DNA of 64,000 bases, from positions 1,541,399 through 1,605,398 of the forward strand of contig NZ_JAGFPK010000001.1 in assembly GCF_017599385.1 (NCBI RefSeq), written 5' to 3'. Position numbers and translations under genes: made by a program. The stretch comes from Ciceribacter sp. L1K22. GTDB lineage: Bacteria > Pseudomonadota > Alphaproteobacteria > Rhizobiales > Rhizobiaceae. This document shows positions 18,571-26,889 of the stretch, one piece after another; the stretch's first letter is position 1; the number at the start of each line of letters is the position of its first letter. Below the pieces are notes generated by a model. It had not been told where the DNA came from and did no database searches. It saw only the letters and a list, made by a program, of their open reading frames with translations.

Positions 18571-19188
18571 TCAGGCAGGTTGTCCCGCTTGCATCCACTC
18601 CTGCATCGCGTCGATCACGTCCACGGTGGGATATTGGCGAATATCGTCGTCGGACGCCCCTGCCGCTAATTCGCGCATCCAATACCATTGTTGAAAGACG
18701 ACATATTTGCTTTCAATAAGTGTTGCGCCGAAATTGGGCGCGGCAGCTTGTCGTATCAGCCACCCACGAACCTTTCTGATGGCTTGTTGATAGTCCGCAG
18801 CGTGCGCCTCAAGGTCCCATCCAGCTATATCGGAAAGAGTCCTTTGATAATCGTAACGGCTCTCTTCAAGGACAAGTAGCGACTTGTTGGCTAATTGCCC
18901 CGTGCCGAAACGTTTACATCCGTAATCAACGCCGAGTTCAAAAGGCATGTTCATACGTGCGAACTCTCCGATCGACGAAGCTTTGCAACGGCTCAAATCA
19001 TGGATGCCGTATTTTGAAGTCCTGATGATTTCCTCGATCCGGCTTAGGCGATTTGCTGCATTGTCGGCATTTTGCGGAGCCAGACGAGGGGAGAAGCCGA
19101 GATATATGACACAAAAGGCAATCGCCTGAAGTATCGGCGCATAGTCTTCATCAAATGGGCAATTTATGAAGACCGACCTGTCAAACAT
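18571..19188 (-). CDS. TIR/deoxyribosyltransferase-like protein of an uncharacterised two-gene module
   Basis: A 205-residue protein of a family I remember only as 'hypothetical' in mobile or accessory regions. The N-terminal V-F-I-N-C-P-F-D-E-D-Y (6-16) looks like the first strand and loop of a TIR or nucleoside-deoxyribosyltransferase Rossmann fold; R-L-S-R-I-E-E-I-I-R-T-S-K-Y-G-I-H-D-L-S (47-66) resembles the next helix-strand unit; N-M-P-F-E84-L-G-V-D-Y-G places a glutamate where such folds keep the NAD- or nucleoside-attacking acid. A later segment (S-D-I-A-G-W-D near 118) is also characteristic. Eight bases follow the DUF2188 gene. Codon use is more AT-rich than neighbours. A role in defence is inference. 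Confidence 0.8.
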   Translation of the reverse strand: MFDRSVFINCPFDEDYAPILQAIAFCVIYLGFSPRLAPQNADNAANRLSRIEEIIRTSKYGIHDLSRCKASSIGEFARMNMPFELGVDYGCKRFGTGQLANKSLLVLEESRYDYQRTLSDIAGWDLEAHAADYQQAIRKVRGWLIRQAAAPNFGATLIESKYVVFQQWYWMRELAAGASDDDIRQYPTVDVIDAMQEWMQAGQPA

Positions 19189-19196
19189 GGATGGAG

Positions 19197-19424
19197 TCAG
19201 CCCTTCGGAGGCAGCGGATCGCTTCCATAGGTATTCCGCTCCCGGATGCGGCCATCCTTTCCGTGAATGTAGAGTTCTGTCTTGTGAGACTTAGCGATCT
19301 GCCTAGCGGTCTCGATGGCCTCAGATTGCGTCAAATGAACGCTGCTCGCCCTCGACGCGCCGGATGTAAGAACTCCCCACTTACCAGATCTAGGTACTAC
19401 ATGCTGAGCTTTTGACTTGGACAT
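19197..19424 (-). CDS. DUF2188-like small protein
   Basis: A 75-residue basic protein. H-V-V-P-R-S-G-K-W-G-V-L near the N-terminus, S-E-A-I-E-T-A-R-Q-I-A-K in the middle and I-H-G-K-D-G-R-I-R-E-R-N-T-Y-G at the end match the small DUF2188 fold (two strands, a helix, two strands). The start at 19424 has GAGG nine bases upstream. The stop is eight bases before the TIR-like gene, so the two are one transcription unit. DUF2188 proteins have no known activity; as the small first gene of a pair it could be an antidote, a sensor or an adaptor for the second protein. Confidence 0.8.
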   Translation of the reverse strand: MSKSKAQHVVPRSGKWGVLTSGASRASSVHLTQSEAIETARQIAKSHKTELYIHGKDGRIRERNTYGSDPLPPKG

Positions 19425-19455
19425 CTTCCGATCCTCGTAGATAGTGCAATATAGT

Positions 19456-19473
19456 TGATCTACTGTAAGATCA
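19456..19473 (-). promoter_or_regulatory. inverted repeat before the DUF2188 gene
   Basis: TGATC-N8-GATCA lies 32 bases before the DUF2188 ATG, in a clearly AT-rich interval. It could be an operator for autoregulation. No convincing promoter boxes were assigned. Confidence 0.3.
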
Positions 19474-19502
19474 CCAGAGCCCGCGTCGCCCCAAGCTCAC
19501 TC

Positions 19503-20243
19503 TCATTCCGGCAAACGATAATCCTTGAGCTTGTCTTCCCGGACGACGTACAGCTTCCCCGTCTCCGTCAGTTGCGCACCGCATAGCGGGACGAGCTTTG
19601 CCGCCACTTCGGAAGGGTGCGGCAGCGTATCCGGATCTTCGCCCGGCATCGCCTGGGCGCGCATCGCTGTCCGTGTGGCACCCGGATCGATCGATACGAT
19701 CCTGAGAGGCAGGCGCTGCGTCTCGGCTGCCCACGTACGCGCCAGTGCTTCGACGGCGGCCTTGGAGGCCGAGTAGACGCCCCAGAACGGGCGGCACTTG
19801 TGGGCTGCGCCGGACGACAGGATGAGCGCGCGACCCTGGTCGGACTTCACGAGCAGCGGCTCGACGGAGCGGATCAGCCGCCATGTCGCGGTGACATTGA
19901 CCGTCATCACCTTCTCGAACACCTTCGCCTCGATGTGTCCAATGGGTGAAATGACGCCCAGCATCCCGGCATTGGCGACGAGGATGTCGAGCTTGCCCCA
20001 ACGCTCATGGATCGACGCGCCGAGCGCGTCGATCGCCTTCATGTCGGTGAGATCGAAGGGAACGAGCGTGGCCGAGCCGCCGACCGCCTTGATCGCGTCA
20101 TCGAGTTCCTCGAGACCGCCAACGGTACGGGCGCAGGCGATTACGTGGGCGCCTGCCTTGGCGAGCTCGATCGCGGTGAAATAGCCGATGCCGCGTGATG
20201 CGCCTGTGACCAGGGCGATACGGCCCTTCAAGTCGATCGTCAT
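19503..20243 (-). CDS. short-chain dehydrogenase/reductase
   Basis: A 246-residue NAD(P)-dependent oxidoreductase. It has the cofactor loop T-G-A-S-R-G-I-G-Y, the structural N-A-G motif and the catalytic set: Ser in I-L-S-S-G-A and Tyr/Lys in V-Y-S-A-S-K. Substrate unknown. The start at 20243 (MTIDLKGRIALVTG) places the cofactor strand at the usual position; an in-frame reading to 20282 would overlap the purF terminator. It follows purF with a terminator between, so it is probably transcribed separately. The gene next to it downstream is the DUF2188 module. Confidence 0.9.
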   Translation of the reverse strand: MTIDLKGRIALVTGASRGIGYFTAIELAKAGAHVIACARTVGGLEELDDAIKAVGGSATLVPFDLTDMKAIDALGASIHERWGKLDILVANAGMLGVISPIGHIEAKVFEKVMTVNVTATWRLIRSVEPLLVKSDQGRALILSSGAAHKCRPFWGVYSASKAAVEALARTWAAETQRLPLRIVSIDPGATRTAMRAQAMPGEDPDTLPHPSEVAAKLVPLCGAQLTETGKLYVVREDKLKDYRLPE

Positions 20244-20280
20244 TGGGTCGATCCTGTCCACGAGATGTCGTTTGACGGCC

Positions 20281-20310
20281 AAAAAGAAGGCCGCGTTTCC
20301 GCAGCCTTCT
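20281..20310 (-). terminator. rho-independent terminator of purF
   Basis: On the minus strand an 11-bp stem (AGAAGGCTGCG / CGCGGCCTTCT with one T-G pair) carries a GAAA tetraloop and is followed by a run of T. It lies 39 bases after the purF stop. Confidence 0.82.
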
Positions 20311-20348
20311 AGAGTGTTTTATGCGGAAGGCAAATGCTTCCCTTCGTC

Positions 20349-21842
20349 TCAGCCCGTGGTGGCGAGCAACGAGACCTTGCGGCCGACATCCTGTTCGCCC
20401 TGCTTGTCCAGCAGTCGGGTGGGATAGTCACCCGTGAAATAATGGTCCGTGAACTGCGGGTTCGCAGCATTGCGCGGCTCGCCGCCGACGGCGCGGTACA
20501 GGCCGTCGATCGACAGGAACGCGAGCGAATCGGCCCCGATGAATTCGGCCATGGCTTTTTCGTCGGCATACTGGTTGGCCAGCAGCTTGTCGCGGTCCGG
20601 CGTGTCTATGCCGTAGAAGTCGGGATAGAAGATCATCGGGCTGGCGACACGGATGTGCACTTCCTTCGCTCCGGCGTCGCGGATCATCTGCACGATCTTG
20701 ACCGAGGTCGTGCCGCGCACGATGGAATCATCCACGAGCACCACGCGCTTGCCCTCGATCATCGCCCGGTTGGCGGAGTGCTTCAGCTTGACGCCGAAGG
20801 CGCGGATCTGCTGCGTCGGCTCGATGAAGGTACGGCCGACATAGTGGTTGCGGATGATGCCGTATTCGAACGGGATACCGCTCTCCTGCGCGAAGCCAAG
20901 CGCGGCGGGTGTGCCGCCATCCGGAACCGGGACGACGACGTCTGCTTCCAGCGGCGATTCCTTGGCGAGGTTCACCCCCATATTCTTGCGCGTCTGGTAG
21001 ACGTTGCGGCCCGCCACGACGGAATCGGGACGCGCGAAGTACACGTATTCAAAAAGGCAGGGACGCTCGGGCTGCGGGCGGGCCGGAAGGCGCGATTCGA
21101 TGCTGATCGACCCGTCGGGCTGGATTTCGCAGATCACGACTTCGCCGTTCTTCACGTCGCGGATGAACTTGGCGCCGATGATGTCGAGCGCGCAGGTTTC
21201 GGAGCAGAAGATCGGCTTTCCGTCGAGCTCGCCCATGACCAGCGGACGGATACCGATCGGGTCGCGAGCGGCGATCAGTTTCGTCCGGGTGAGCGCCACC
21301 ATGGCATAGCCGCCTTCCATCTGCCTGATGGCATCGATAAAGCGGTCGGTTGTCGAGGCGTGCCGCGAACGAGCGATGAGATGAAGGACGACTTCGGTAT
21401 CCGAGGTCGACTGACAGATCGCGCCGGTGGCGATGATCTGCTTGCGAAGCGTCAGGCCGTTGGTGAAGTTGCCGTTGTGCGCGACGGCGATGCCGCCTTC
21501 CTCCAGCTCGGCGAACAGTGGCTGCACGTTGCGCAGCGCGACTTCACCGGTCGTGGAATAGCGGGTGTGGCCGATCGACATGGCACCGGGCAGCTTCGCG
21601 AGCGTTGCCGGGTCTGTGTAGTGATCGCCAACGAGCCCCATGTGTTTTTCGGTGTGAAAGTGCTTACCGTCGAACGAGACGATACCAGCCGCTTCCTGCC
21701 CCCGGTGCTGCAGGGCGTGCAGGCCCAGAGCCGTCAGCGTCGCCGCGTCGGGATGGCCCAAAATGCCAAACACCCCGCATTCCTCATGCAGGGTGTCGTC
21801 GTCGAGACCGCATTCGGAAACGGCTGAATTACTCTGGTTCAT
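20349..21842 (-). CDS. purF: amidophosphoribosyltransferase
   Basis: First committed enzyme of purine synthesis: PRPP plus glutamine to phosphoribosylamine. The 497-residue protein has a 21-residue propeptide ending D-T-L-H-E-E before the nucleophile C22 (C-G-V-F-G), the Ntn glutamine amidotransferase domain, and the PRPP-binding V-L-V-D-D-S-I-V-R-G-T-T near residue 365. Some members carry an Fe-S cluster; I did not try to assign one here. It is followed by a strong terminator and preceded by cvpA, a common arrangement. Confidence 0.96.
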   Translation of the reverse strand: MNQSNSAVSECGLDDDTLHEECGVFGILGHPDAATLTALGLHALQHRGQEAAGIVSFDGKHFHTEKHMGLVGDHYTDPATLAKLPGAMSIGHTRYSTTGEVALRNVQPLFAELEEGGIAVAHNGNFTNGLTLRKQIIATGAICQSTSDTEVVLHLIARSRHASTTDRFIDAIRQMEGGYAMVALTRTKLIAARDPIGIRPLVMGELDGKPIFCSETCALDIIGAKFIRDVKNGEVVICEIQPDGSISIESRLPARPQPERPCLFEYVYFARPDSVVAGRNVYQTRKNMGVNLAKESPLEADVVVPVPDGGTPAALGFAQESGIPFEYGIIRNHYVGRTFIEPTQQIRAFGVKLKHSANRAMIEGKRVVLVDDSIVRGTTSVKIVQMIRDAGAKEVHIRVASPMIFYPDFYGIDTPDRDKLLANQYADEKAMAEFIGADSLAFLSIDGLYRAVGGEPRNAANPQFTDHYFTGDYPTRLLDKQGEQDVGRKVSLLATTG

Positions 21843-21968
21843 CGAGGTTCGCCTTTGCTCGCTCGGGAGATCAACAGGTGGAATTGTCTTAACACGACGG
21901 CGCCGGTCTGTCCCGATCCTGCCGCCGCCTCAGTCATATAGGAAGCGCGGCGGCGCGCCGCATCCCCC

Positions 21969-22580
21969 TTAGTCGCCGGCTGCCGGCGCGTCGGTCGGAG
22001 CCTGGGTCGGCGGCGCCAACTCGGCCGGTGCCTGCTCCGCGGGAGCTGGCTCGGCCGCGTCGTCTTCCTTGCCGAGAATACGGGCGCGCAACTGCGGCTC
22101 GATGTCATCGGGCAGGACGCCTTCGAGCTTGAGGACCAGCGCGTCGAGGAAAGGCTTCGACTTCGCTTCGTTGACCCAGGTCGGGCGATGCTTCGCGTCG
22201 ATCAGCCAATTCCAGAAGGCAACGGCCACGACGATCAGCAGCAGGCCGCGGGCCGCGCCAAACAGGAAGCCGAGCGTCCGGTCCAGCGCGCCGATGCGGC
22301 TGTCGATGATGAAGTCGGCGATCCGGGAGGTGATGAACGAGATCACGATCAGTGCGATCAGGAACACGATACCGGCGGCACCGGCCATCGCGATCCGATC
22401 GTCCGTCGTGTAGTTCTTGATGTAGGGCAGGATAAACGGGTGGAGATAGTAGGCCGCCGCGACAGCACCAACCCAGCTGGCGATCGACAGCACCTCACGC
22501 GAAAAACCGCGCACCATGGCGAGCACGGCTGAAAACAGGACGACGCCGATGACAATACCGTCGAAGATCGTGATGGGCAT
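21969..22580 (-). CDS. cvpA: CvpA family membrane protein
   Basis: A 203-residue inner-membrane protein with four hydrophobic helices (about 5-25, 30-50, 65-85, 103-123) and the conserved R-G-F-S-R-E cytoplasmic loop and G-x-x-D-R-x-L-G-F-x-F-G motif (about 97-108). The C-terminus is a proline/alanine/glutamate-rich tail (about 175-203). First named for colicin V production; in many bacteria it lies before purF and affects envelope or stress tolerance, but its activity is unknown. The purF start is 126 bases downstream. Confidence 0.92.
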   Translation of the reverse strand: MPITIFDGIVIGVVLFSAVLAMVRGFSREVLSIASWVGAVAAAYYLHPFILPYIKNYTTDDRIAMAGAAGIVFLIALIVISFITSRIADFIIDSRIGALDRTLGFLFGAARGLLLIVVAVAFWNWLIDAKHRPTWVNEAKSKPFLDALVLKLEGVLPDDIEPQLRARILGKEDDAAEPAPAEQAPAELAPPTQAPTDAPAAGD

Positions 22581-22675
22581 AAATTCAGAACTCCAAGTCC
22601 GGGCCGCAGGCCGCCGGTTTTCCGCCGCTTGCGAGGCGCCATCCCTTTAAATTCCCGTCCCGAAAGACGCAAGGA

Positions 22676-24079
22676 TCAATGCTCGTCCGCCTCCGAGGAA
22701 GCGCGCAACCGCGAGCCCGCAATCATCGCCACAAGATCCGGCAGGCTCCCGATCTCGCTCAGACGTCCCATCGCACCTTTGGGCAGGTCGGCTGATGCAG
22801 CCGGCAGCACGGAGGCGGAAAAGCCGAGCTTTTCGGCTTCTTTAAGGCGTTGCGCGGTGTGAGCCACCGGCCGGACGGCGCCCGACAGGCTGACCTCGCC
22901 GAAATAGACGCAATCCGCGGGCAGGGCAAGCCCGGCGAGCGATGAAACCAGTGCGGAAGCGATGGCGATATCGGCAGCCGGCTCGGAGATGCGATAGCCG
23001 CCGGCGACGTTGAGATAGACATCGTGCTGACCGAGCCTGATTCCGCAGTGCGCTTCAAGGACAGCGAGGATCATCGCCAGTCTCGACGAGTCCCATCCGA
23101 CGACGGCGCGGCGTGGCGTGCCAAGTGAAGTCGGGGCCACCAATGCCTGCACCTCGACAAGCACGGGCCGCGTCCCCTCGATGCCGGCGAAGACCGCGGC
23201 ACCGGGCGATTTCTCGTTGCGTTCGCCGAGAAAAAGCTCGGACGGATTGGCAACCTCGCGCAGCCCCTTGTCCGACATTTCGAACACGCCGATCTCGTCG
23301 GTCGGTCCGAAACGGTTCTTGACGGTGCGCAGGATGCGATAGTGATGGCCGCGATCGCCCTCGAAATAGAGGACTGCGTCGACCATGTGCTCGACCACGC
23401 GCGGTCCGGCGATCTGGCCCTCCTTCGTGACATGCCCGACCAGCACCATGGTAGCACCGGTCTGCTTGGCGAAGCGGATCATTGCCTGCACGCCGGTCCG
23501 GACCTGGGTCACGGTTCCCGGAGCCGAATCGGCAGTATCGCTCCAAAGCGTCTGGATGGAGTCGATGATCACCAGATCGGGGCGCTTGCCTTCCGAGATC
23601 GTGGCGAGGATATCCTCGACATTGGTTTCCGCGGCGAGCAACACGTCCGTTTCTGCCGCGCCAAGGCGTTGGGCGCGAAGACGCACCTGCGCGACCGCTT
23701 CTTCTCCCGAAACGTAGATCACGCGGTTGCCCTTGCGCGACAGCGCCGCGGCCGCCTGCATCAGAAGGGTCGATTTGCCGATGCCGGGATCGCCGCCGAT
23801 CAAGACCGCCGATCCGCGCACGAAGCCGCCACCAGTTGCCCGGTCAAGTTCGCCCATCCCGGTCGGGATGCGTGGCGCTTCCTCGATCTCGCCTGAAAGA
23901 GAGGTGAGGGTGACGGCGCGTCCCTTCTTCGGCACCTTGCCTGGGCCGGAGCCGATGCCGCCCATAGGGTCTTCCTCGACGATGGTGTTCCATTCACCGC
24001 AGCCGTCGCACTTTCCGGCCCAGCGAGAGTGCACCGTGCCACAGTTCTGGCAGACGAATTGGGTTCTGGTCTTGGCCAT
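22676..24079 (-). CDS. radA: DNA repair protein RadA/Sms
   Basis: A branch-migrating ATPase of recombination. The 467-residue protein has the N-terminal zinc finger C10-x2-C13-x10-C24-x2-C27, Walker A G-G-D-P-G-I-G-K-S-T-L (near 97-107), the RadA-specific K-N-R-F-G motif near 255, and a C-terminal Lon-like domain. The start at 24079 (MAKTRTQFVC) puts the zinc finger at its standard place; the in-frame ATGs at 24097 and 24127 are less likely. Between alr and cvpA as in many rhizobia. Confidence 0.95.
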   Translation of the reverse strand: MAKTRTQFVCQNCGTVHSRWAGKCDGCGEWNTIVEEDPMGGIGSGPGKVPKKGRAVTLTSLSGEIEEAPRIPTGMGELDRATGGGFVRGSAVLIGGDPGIGKSTLLMQAAAALSRKGNRVIYVSGEEAVAQVRLRAQRLGAAETDVLLAAETNVEDILATISEGKRPDLVIIDSIQTLWSDTADSAPGTVTQVRTGVQAMIRFAKQTGATMVLVGHVTKEGQIAGPRVVEHMVDAVLYFEGDRGHHYRILRTVKNRFGPTDEIGVFEMSDKGLREVANPSELFLGERNEKSPGAAVFAGIEGTRPVLVEVQALVAPTSLGTPRRAVVGWDSSRLAMILAVLEAHCGIRLGQHDVYLNVAGGYRISEPAADIAIASALVSSLAGLALPADCVYFGEVSLSGAVRPVAHTAQRLKEAEKLGFSASVLPAASADLPKGAMGRLSEIGSLPDLVAMIAGSRLRASSEADEH

Positions 24080-24176
24080 GCCGCGCTTCTCGGTCATTGT
24101 TCCTGAGCGGAACAAAATGTGAATCATGCGTCACAGATAGGCGGAACGATACGACCAATGCAAGGGTGGCGTGGGT

Positions 24177-25343
24177 TCATTCTGCCGGGTCGACGTAGAG
24201 CCGCTCGTACCGCAGCCCGAGCCCGGTCAGCATCTCGTAGCCGATGGTGCCGGCCGCGCGAGCGGCTTCGTCCAGCGAAACATTGGAGCCGAAGAGCTCG
24301 ATATAGTCACCGGCCCGCACCGCGTTTTCCGGGACGTCGGTCACATCGAAGATCGTGATGTCCATTGTCACGCGCCCGGCGACGGGCACCTTGCGCCCCG
24401 CGATGAAACCTGTTGCTCCTGTTATTCCGGTTTCCCTCAGAGGTACGCCGCTGCCCGAGAGGTTGCGCATCCAGCCATCGGCGTAGCCGACCGAGGCGAC
24501 CGCCAGTCGGCTGTCACGGGCAAGCTTGAGCGTGCCGCCATAGCTGACGGTTTCTCCGGCTTTCGCCTCGCGCACCTGAAGAACACGGGCTTCGGCCTTC
24601 ACCGCTGCCCGCATTGGATTGGCCACCCCGTTGACCGCTTCTCCGCCGTACAATGCGATACCGGGACGGGTGAGGTCGAAGTGGTAGTCCGGGCCGAGGA
24701 AGATGCCGGCGGAGGCGGAAAGACTTGATTCAATGCCTTCGAAAGCATCGCTAACCTGCCGGAAAAGCTGGAGCTGTCGTCCATTCATCGGTGACGAGGG
24801 ATCGTCACCGCAGGCGAGGTGGCTCATTACGAGCACTGGCGAGAAACTGGCCGGACGTGACACGTCGGCAGCGAGCGCCAGCGCATCCTCGAGCGGCAGA
24901 CCCAGCCGGTTGAAGCCCGTATCGATTTGCAGCGCGCAGGGATAGTCGCCTCGCTCGGCGATCACCGACATCCAGAACGCCAATTGCTCCTCCGAAGCGA
25001 TCACCGGCACGAGATCGTTTTCGAAGAATATTTCCTCCTGGCCCGGCCAGATCCCGCACAGGACGAAAATCCGTGCTTCGGGCGCGTAGGCGCGCAGCGT
25101 TGCGCCTTCGGAGGGCACCGCCACGAAGAAGTCGCGGGCGCCTGCATGGTAGAGCGTTTGCCCCACGTCCTCGATGCCCAGTCCGTATGCATCCGCCTTG
25201 ACCACCGCAGCGGCGCGCGCCTTGCCCGAACGCTTCGCCATGTCATGCCAGTTATCCGCAATCGCGCCGAGGTGAACGGTCAGGCGGAGGGGGGCAGAGG
25301 CGAAAGCGTCCTCGGGTTCATGATAGGCGGCGAAGTCGGTCAT
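24177..25343 (-). CDS. alr: alanine racemase
   Basis: Interconverts L- and D-alanine with pyridoxal phosphate, supplying D-Ala for peptidoglycan. The 388-residue protein has the PLP lysine K49 in V-V-K-A-D-A-Y-G-L-G, the substrate-side G-R-x-T-M-D-I near residue 310, and the second catalytic Tyr in V-S-Y-G-G-T. Two starts are possible (25343 and 25373) and neither has a good ribosome site; the shorter was chosen from family length. It lies 97 bases upstream of radA on the same strand. Confidence 0.93.
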   Translation of the reverse strand: MTDFAAYHEPEDAFASAPLRLTVHLGAIADNWHDMAKRSGKARAAAVVKADAYGLGIEDVGQTLYHAGARDFFVAVPSEGATLRAYAPEARIFVLCGIWPGQEEIFFENDLVPVIASEEQLAFWMSVIAERGDYPCALQIDTGFNRLGLPLEDALALAADVSRPASFSPVLVMSHLACGDDPSSPMNGRQLQLFRQVSDAFEGIESSLSASAGIFLGPDYHFDLTRPGIALYGGEAVNGVANPMRAAVKAEARVLQVREAKAGETVSYGGTLKLARDSRLAVASVGYADGWMRNLSGSGVPLRETGITGATGFIAGRKVPVAGRVTMDITIFDVTDVPENAVRAGDYIELFGSNVSLDEAARAAGTIGYEMLTGLGLRYERLYVDPAE

Positions 25344-25451
25344 CGGGGAGGTCCAGTGGAGGGTAGACCCCATCTAGCACGTCTTTTTGGTCGCTGTTGA
25401 GGCCAACAATTCAGAAATGGCCGACCTTGCCCAGATTTCGCAGGTTATCGC

Positions 25452-26885
25452 CTACTGCTTCGCCAGCTCCGCATCGAGCACCTTCAACTTCTCCAGCGTG
25501 AGAAGATCGGAGTCGACGACTTGTTTGACGGTATTCCTGTCGAAGTAGAGCAGTTCGCAGCGACGGTTTGCTGTCATCAATGGCTGCTCCCCGCGGAGAA
25601 GTCCAAGCGCCCGGCCGAAACCGACATGGGCCCCGATCGAGAGCCGCCGTGTGATCGTGGAGGGCGCCATCGACAGGAAGCGGGTCTTCTCAGGACCGTT
25701 CTCCATGTGGCTGGCAAGCGCAAGGTAAAGCAATCTCGGGTCGCCAGTCCGTCGCGCGTAGCTTTCCGCCAACTCGCGGGCGTAGGGGCCTATGACCATG
25801 GTGGCGCTTTGGCCGACCTCGTCGAGAAGCGCAACCGGCATCAGGATCGGGGCGTCCGGATCTTCTTCCATGCCCACGAGCTCCGCCAGACGCTCTCGTT
25901 CGACATTTTCGTTGTGCGGAAGCTCCTCCCGCGCCGATCCGAGAAGAATGACGGCCGCGCCACCATCGAGATCGATCGTTTCACCGGGCCCGTAACGCCG
26001 CCGGTGACCGCGAAGCGCCAGATCTTCCGATATCGGCAGACCGTTTGTCACATTGCTGGAGGCGGGGGCGGCGATGAATATGCCTTCGCGCGAGAGCGCA
26101 TACCAGAGCCTTATCTGCAGCTGTGACTTAATCGTGTCGCGTTCTGCCCAGTCGGACGAGGAAAAGCGCACACTATAGGAAACGCATTTATTGTCGGCGT
26201 CAAAGCCCAGCAGTGTGGCATCCGGGCGCGGCTCTTCGAGAATGCCGGGAAAGCCTTTCAGCAGCTCATCCTCGATCACGGCCAGCACGTTCATCGGCGG
26301 CACGTTTGCATCGACGGTAAAGGCGATGGTCAACCGTGGCATATCCCCGCGGCGGACGATCTCAAATGCTTCCGTGCTCAGTACGCTGTTCGGCAGCACG
26401 ACGGTGCTGTTGTTGTCGGTACGCACGAAGATTGAACGCCATTTGAGCGCCACGACTTCACCCGACACACTGCCGCAACTGATGTGGTCGCCGACCCGCA
26501 ACTGGCGCTCGATTTCCAGCGACAAGCCGGTGAAAAGATTACCGAGCGTGGCCTGGAGCGCGAGACCGACGATCACCGTGGCGACAGCCGATGTTGCCAG
26601 AAGTCCGGAAACATCAAGGTCGAAGGCGTAATGCAACCACAACATTACCGCCGCGGAATACAGCACAAGGGACAGCATGGTGTGCAGCCGATCCGACCGG
26701 CCGCTCCGCGCCGAGCCGCCGGCCACGAGAATGAAAATCTGCTCGACGAACCGCGCAAGCGAGATTGCGCTCATGCCGGTCGCCATCATGAACAGGGCCG
26801 ATGTGCCGAATGCGGGCTCGCCCGGCGACGTGAGCACCAGCAGCCAGCACAACGCGGTGATGGAAAACAGCGCCAGCGACATCAT
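25452..26885 (-). CDS. MscS-type mechanosensitive channel with a C-terminal nucleotide-binding-like region
   Basis: A 477-residue channel. The N-terminus has about four membrane helices; the pore helix region is followed by the MscS signature G-L-A-L-Q-A-T-L-G-N-L-F-T-G-L (about 108-122) and the beta domain I-x-x-G-D-H-I. After the MscS domain (to about 290), R-R-Y-G-P-G-E-T-I-D-L-D-G-G-A-A-V-I-L-L-G resembles a degenerate cyclic-nucleotide-binding core; the remaining ~150 residues are not recognised. It starts four bases after the stop of the haem-binding DUF3365 gene, so both are likely made together. Two ATG codons in tandem (26885, 26882) are possible starts. Confidence 0.85.
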   Translation of the reverse strand: MMSLALFSITALCWLLVLTSPGEPAFGTSALFMMATGMSAISLARFVEQIFILVAGGSARSGRSDRLHTMLSLVLYSAAVMLWLHYAFDLDVSGLLATSAVATVIVGLALQATLGNLFTGLSLEIERQLRVGDHISCGSVSGEVVALKWRSIFVRTDNNSTVVLPNSVLSTEAFEIVRRGDMPRLTIAFTVDANVPPMNVLAVIEDELLKGFPGILEEPRPDATLLGFDADNKCVSYSVRFSSSDWAERDTIKSQLQIRLWYALSREGIFIAAPASSNVTNGLPISEDLALRGHRRRYGPGETIDLDGGAAVILLGSAREELPHNENVERERLAELVGMEEDPDAPILMPVALLDEVGQSATMVIGPYARELAESYARRTGDPRLLYLALASHMENGPEKTRFLSMAPSTITRRLSIGAHVGFGRALGLLRGEQPLMTANRRCELLYFDRNTVKQVVDSDLLTLEKLKVLDAELAKQ

Positions 26886-26889
26886 CGGC

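Noticed and set aside
25452..26200. True cyclic-nucleotide gating of the MscS protein
   Set aside because: Only the first strands resemble such a domain; the phosphate-binding cassette is not visible, so it is noted only as a resemblance.
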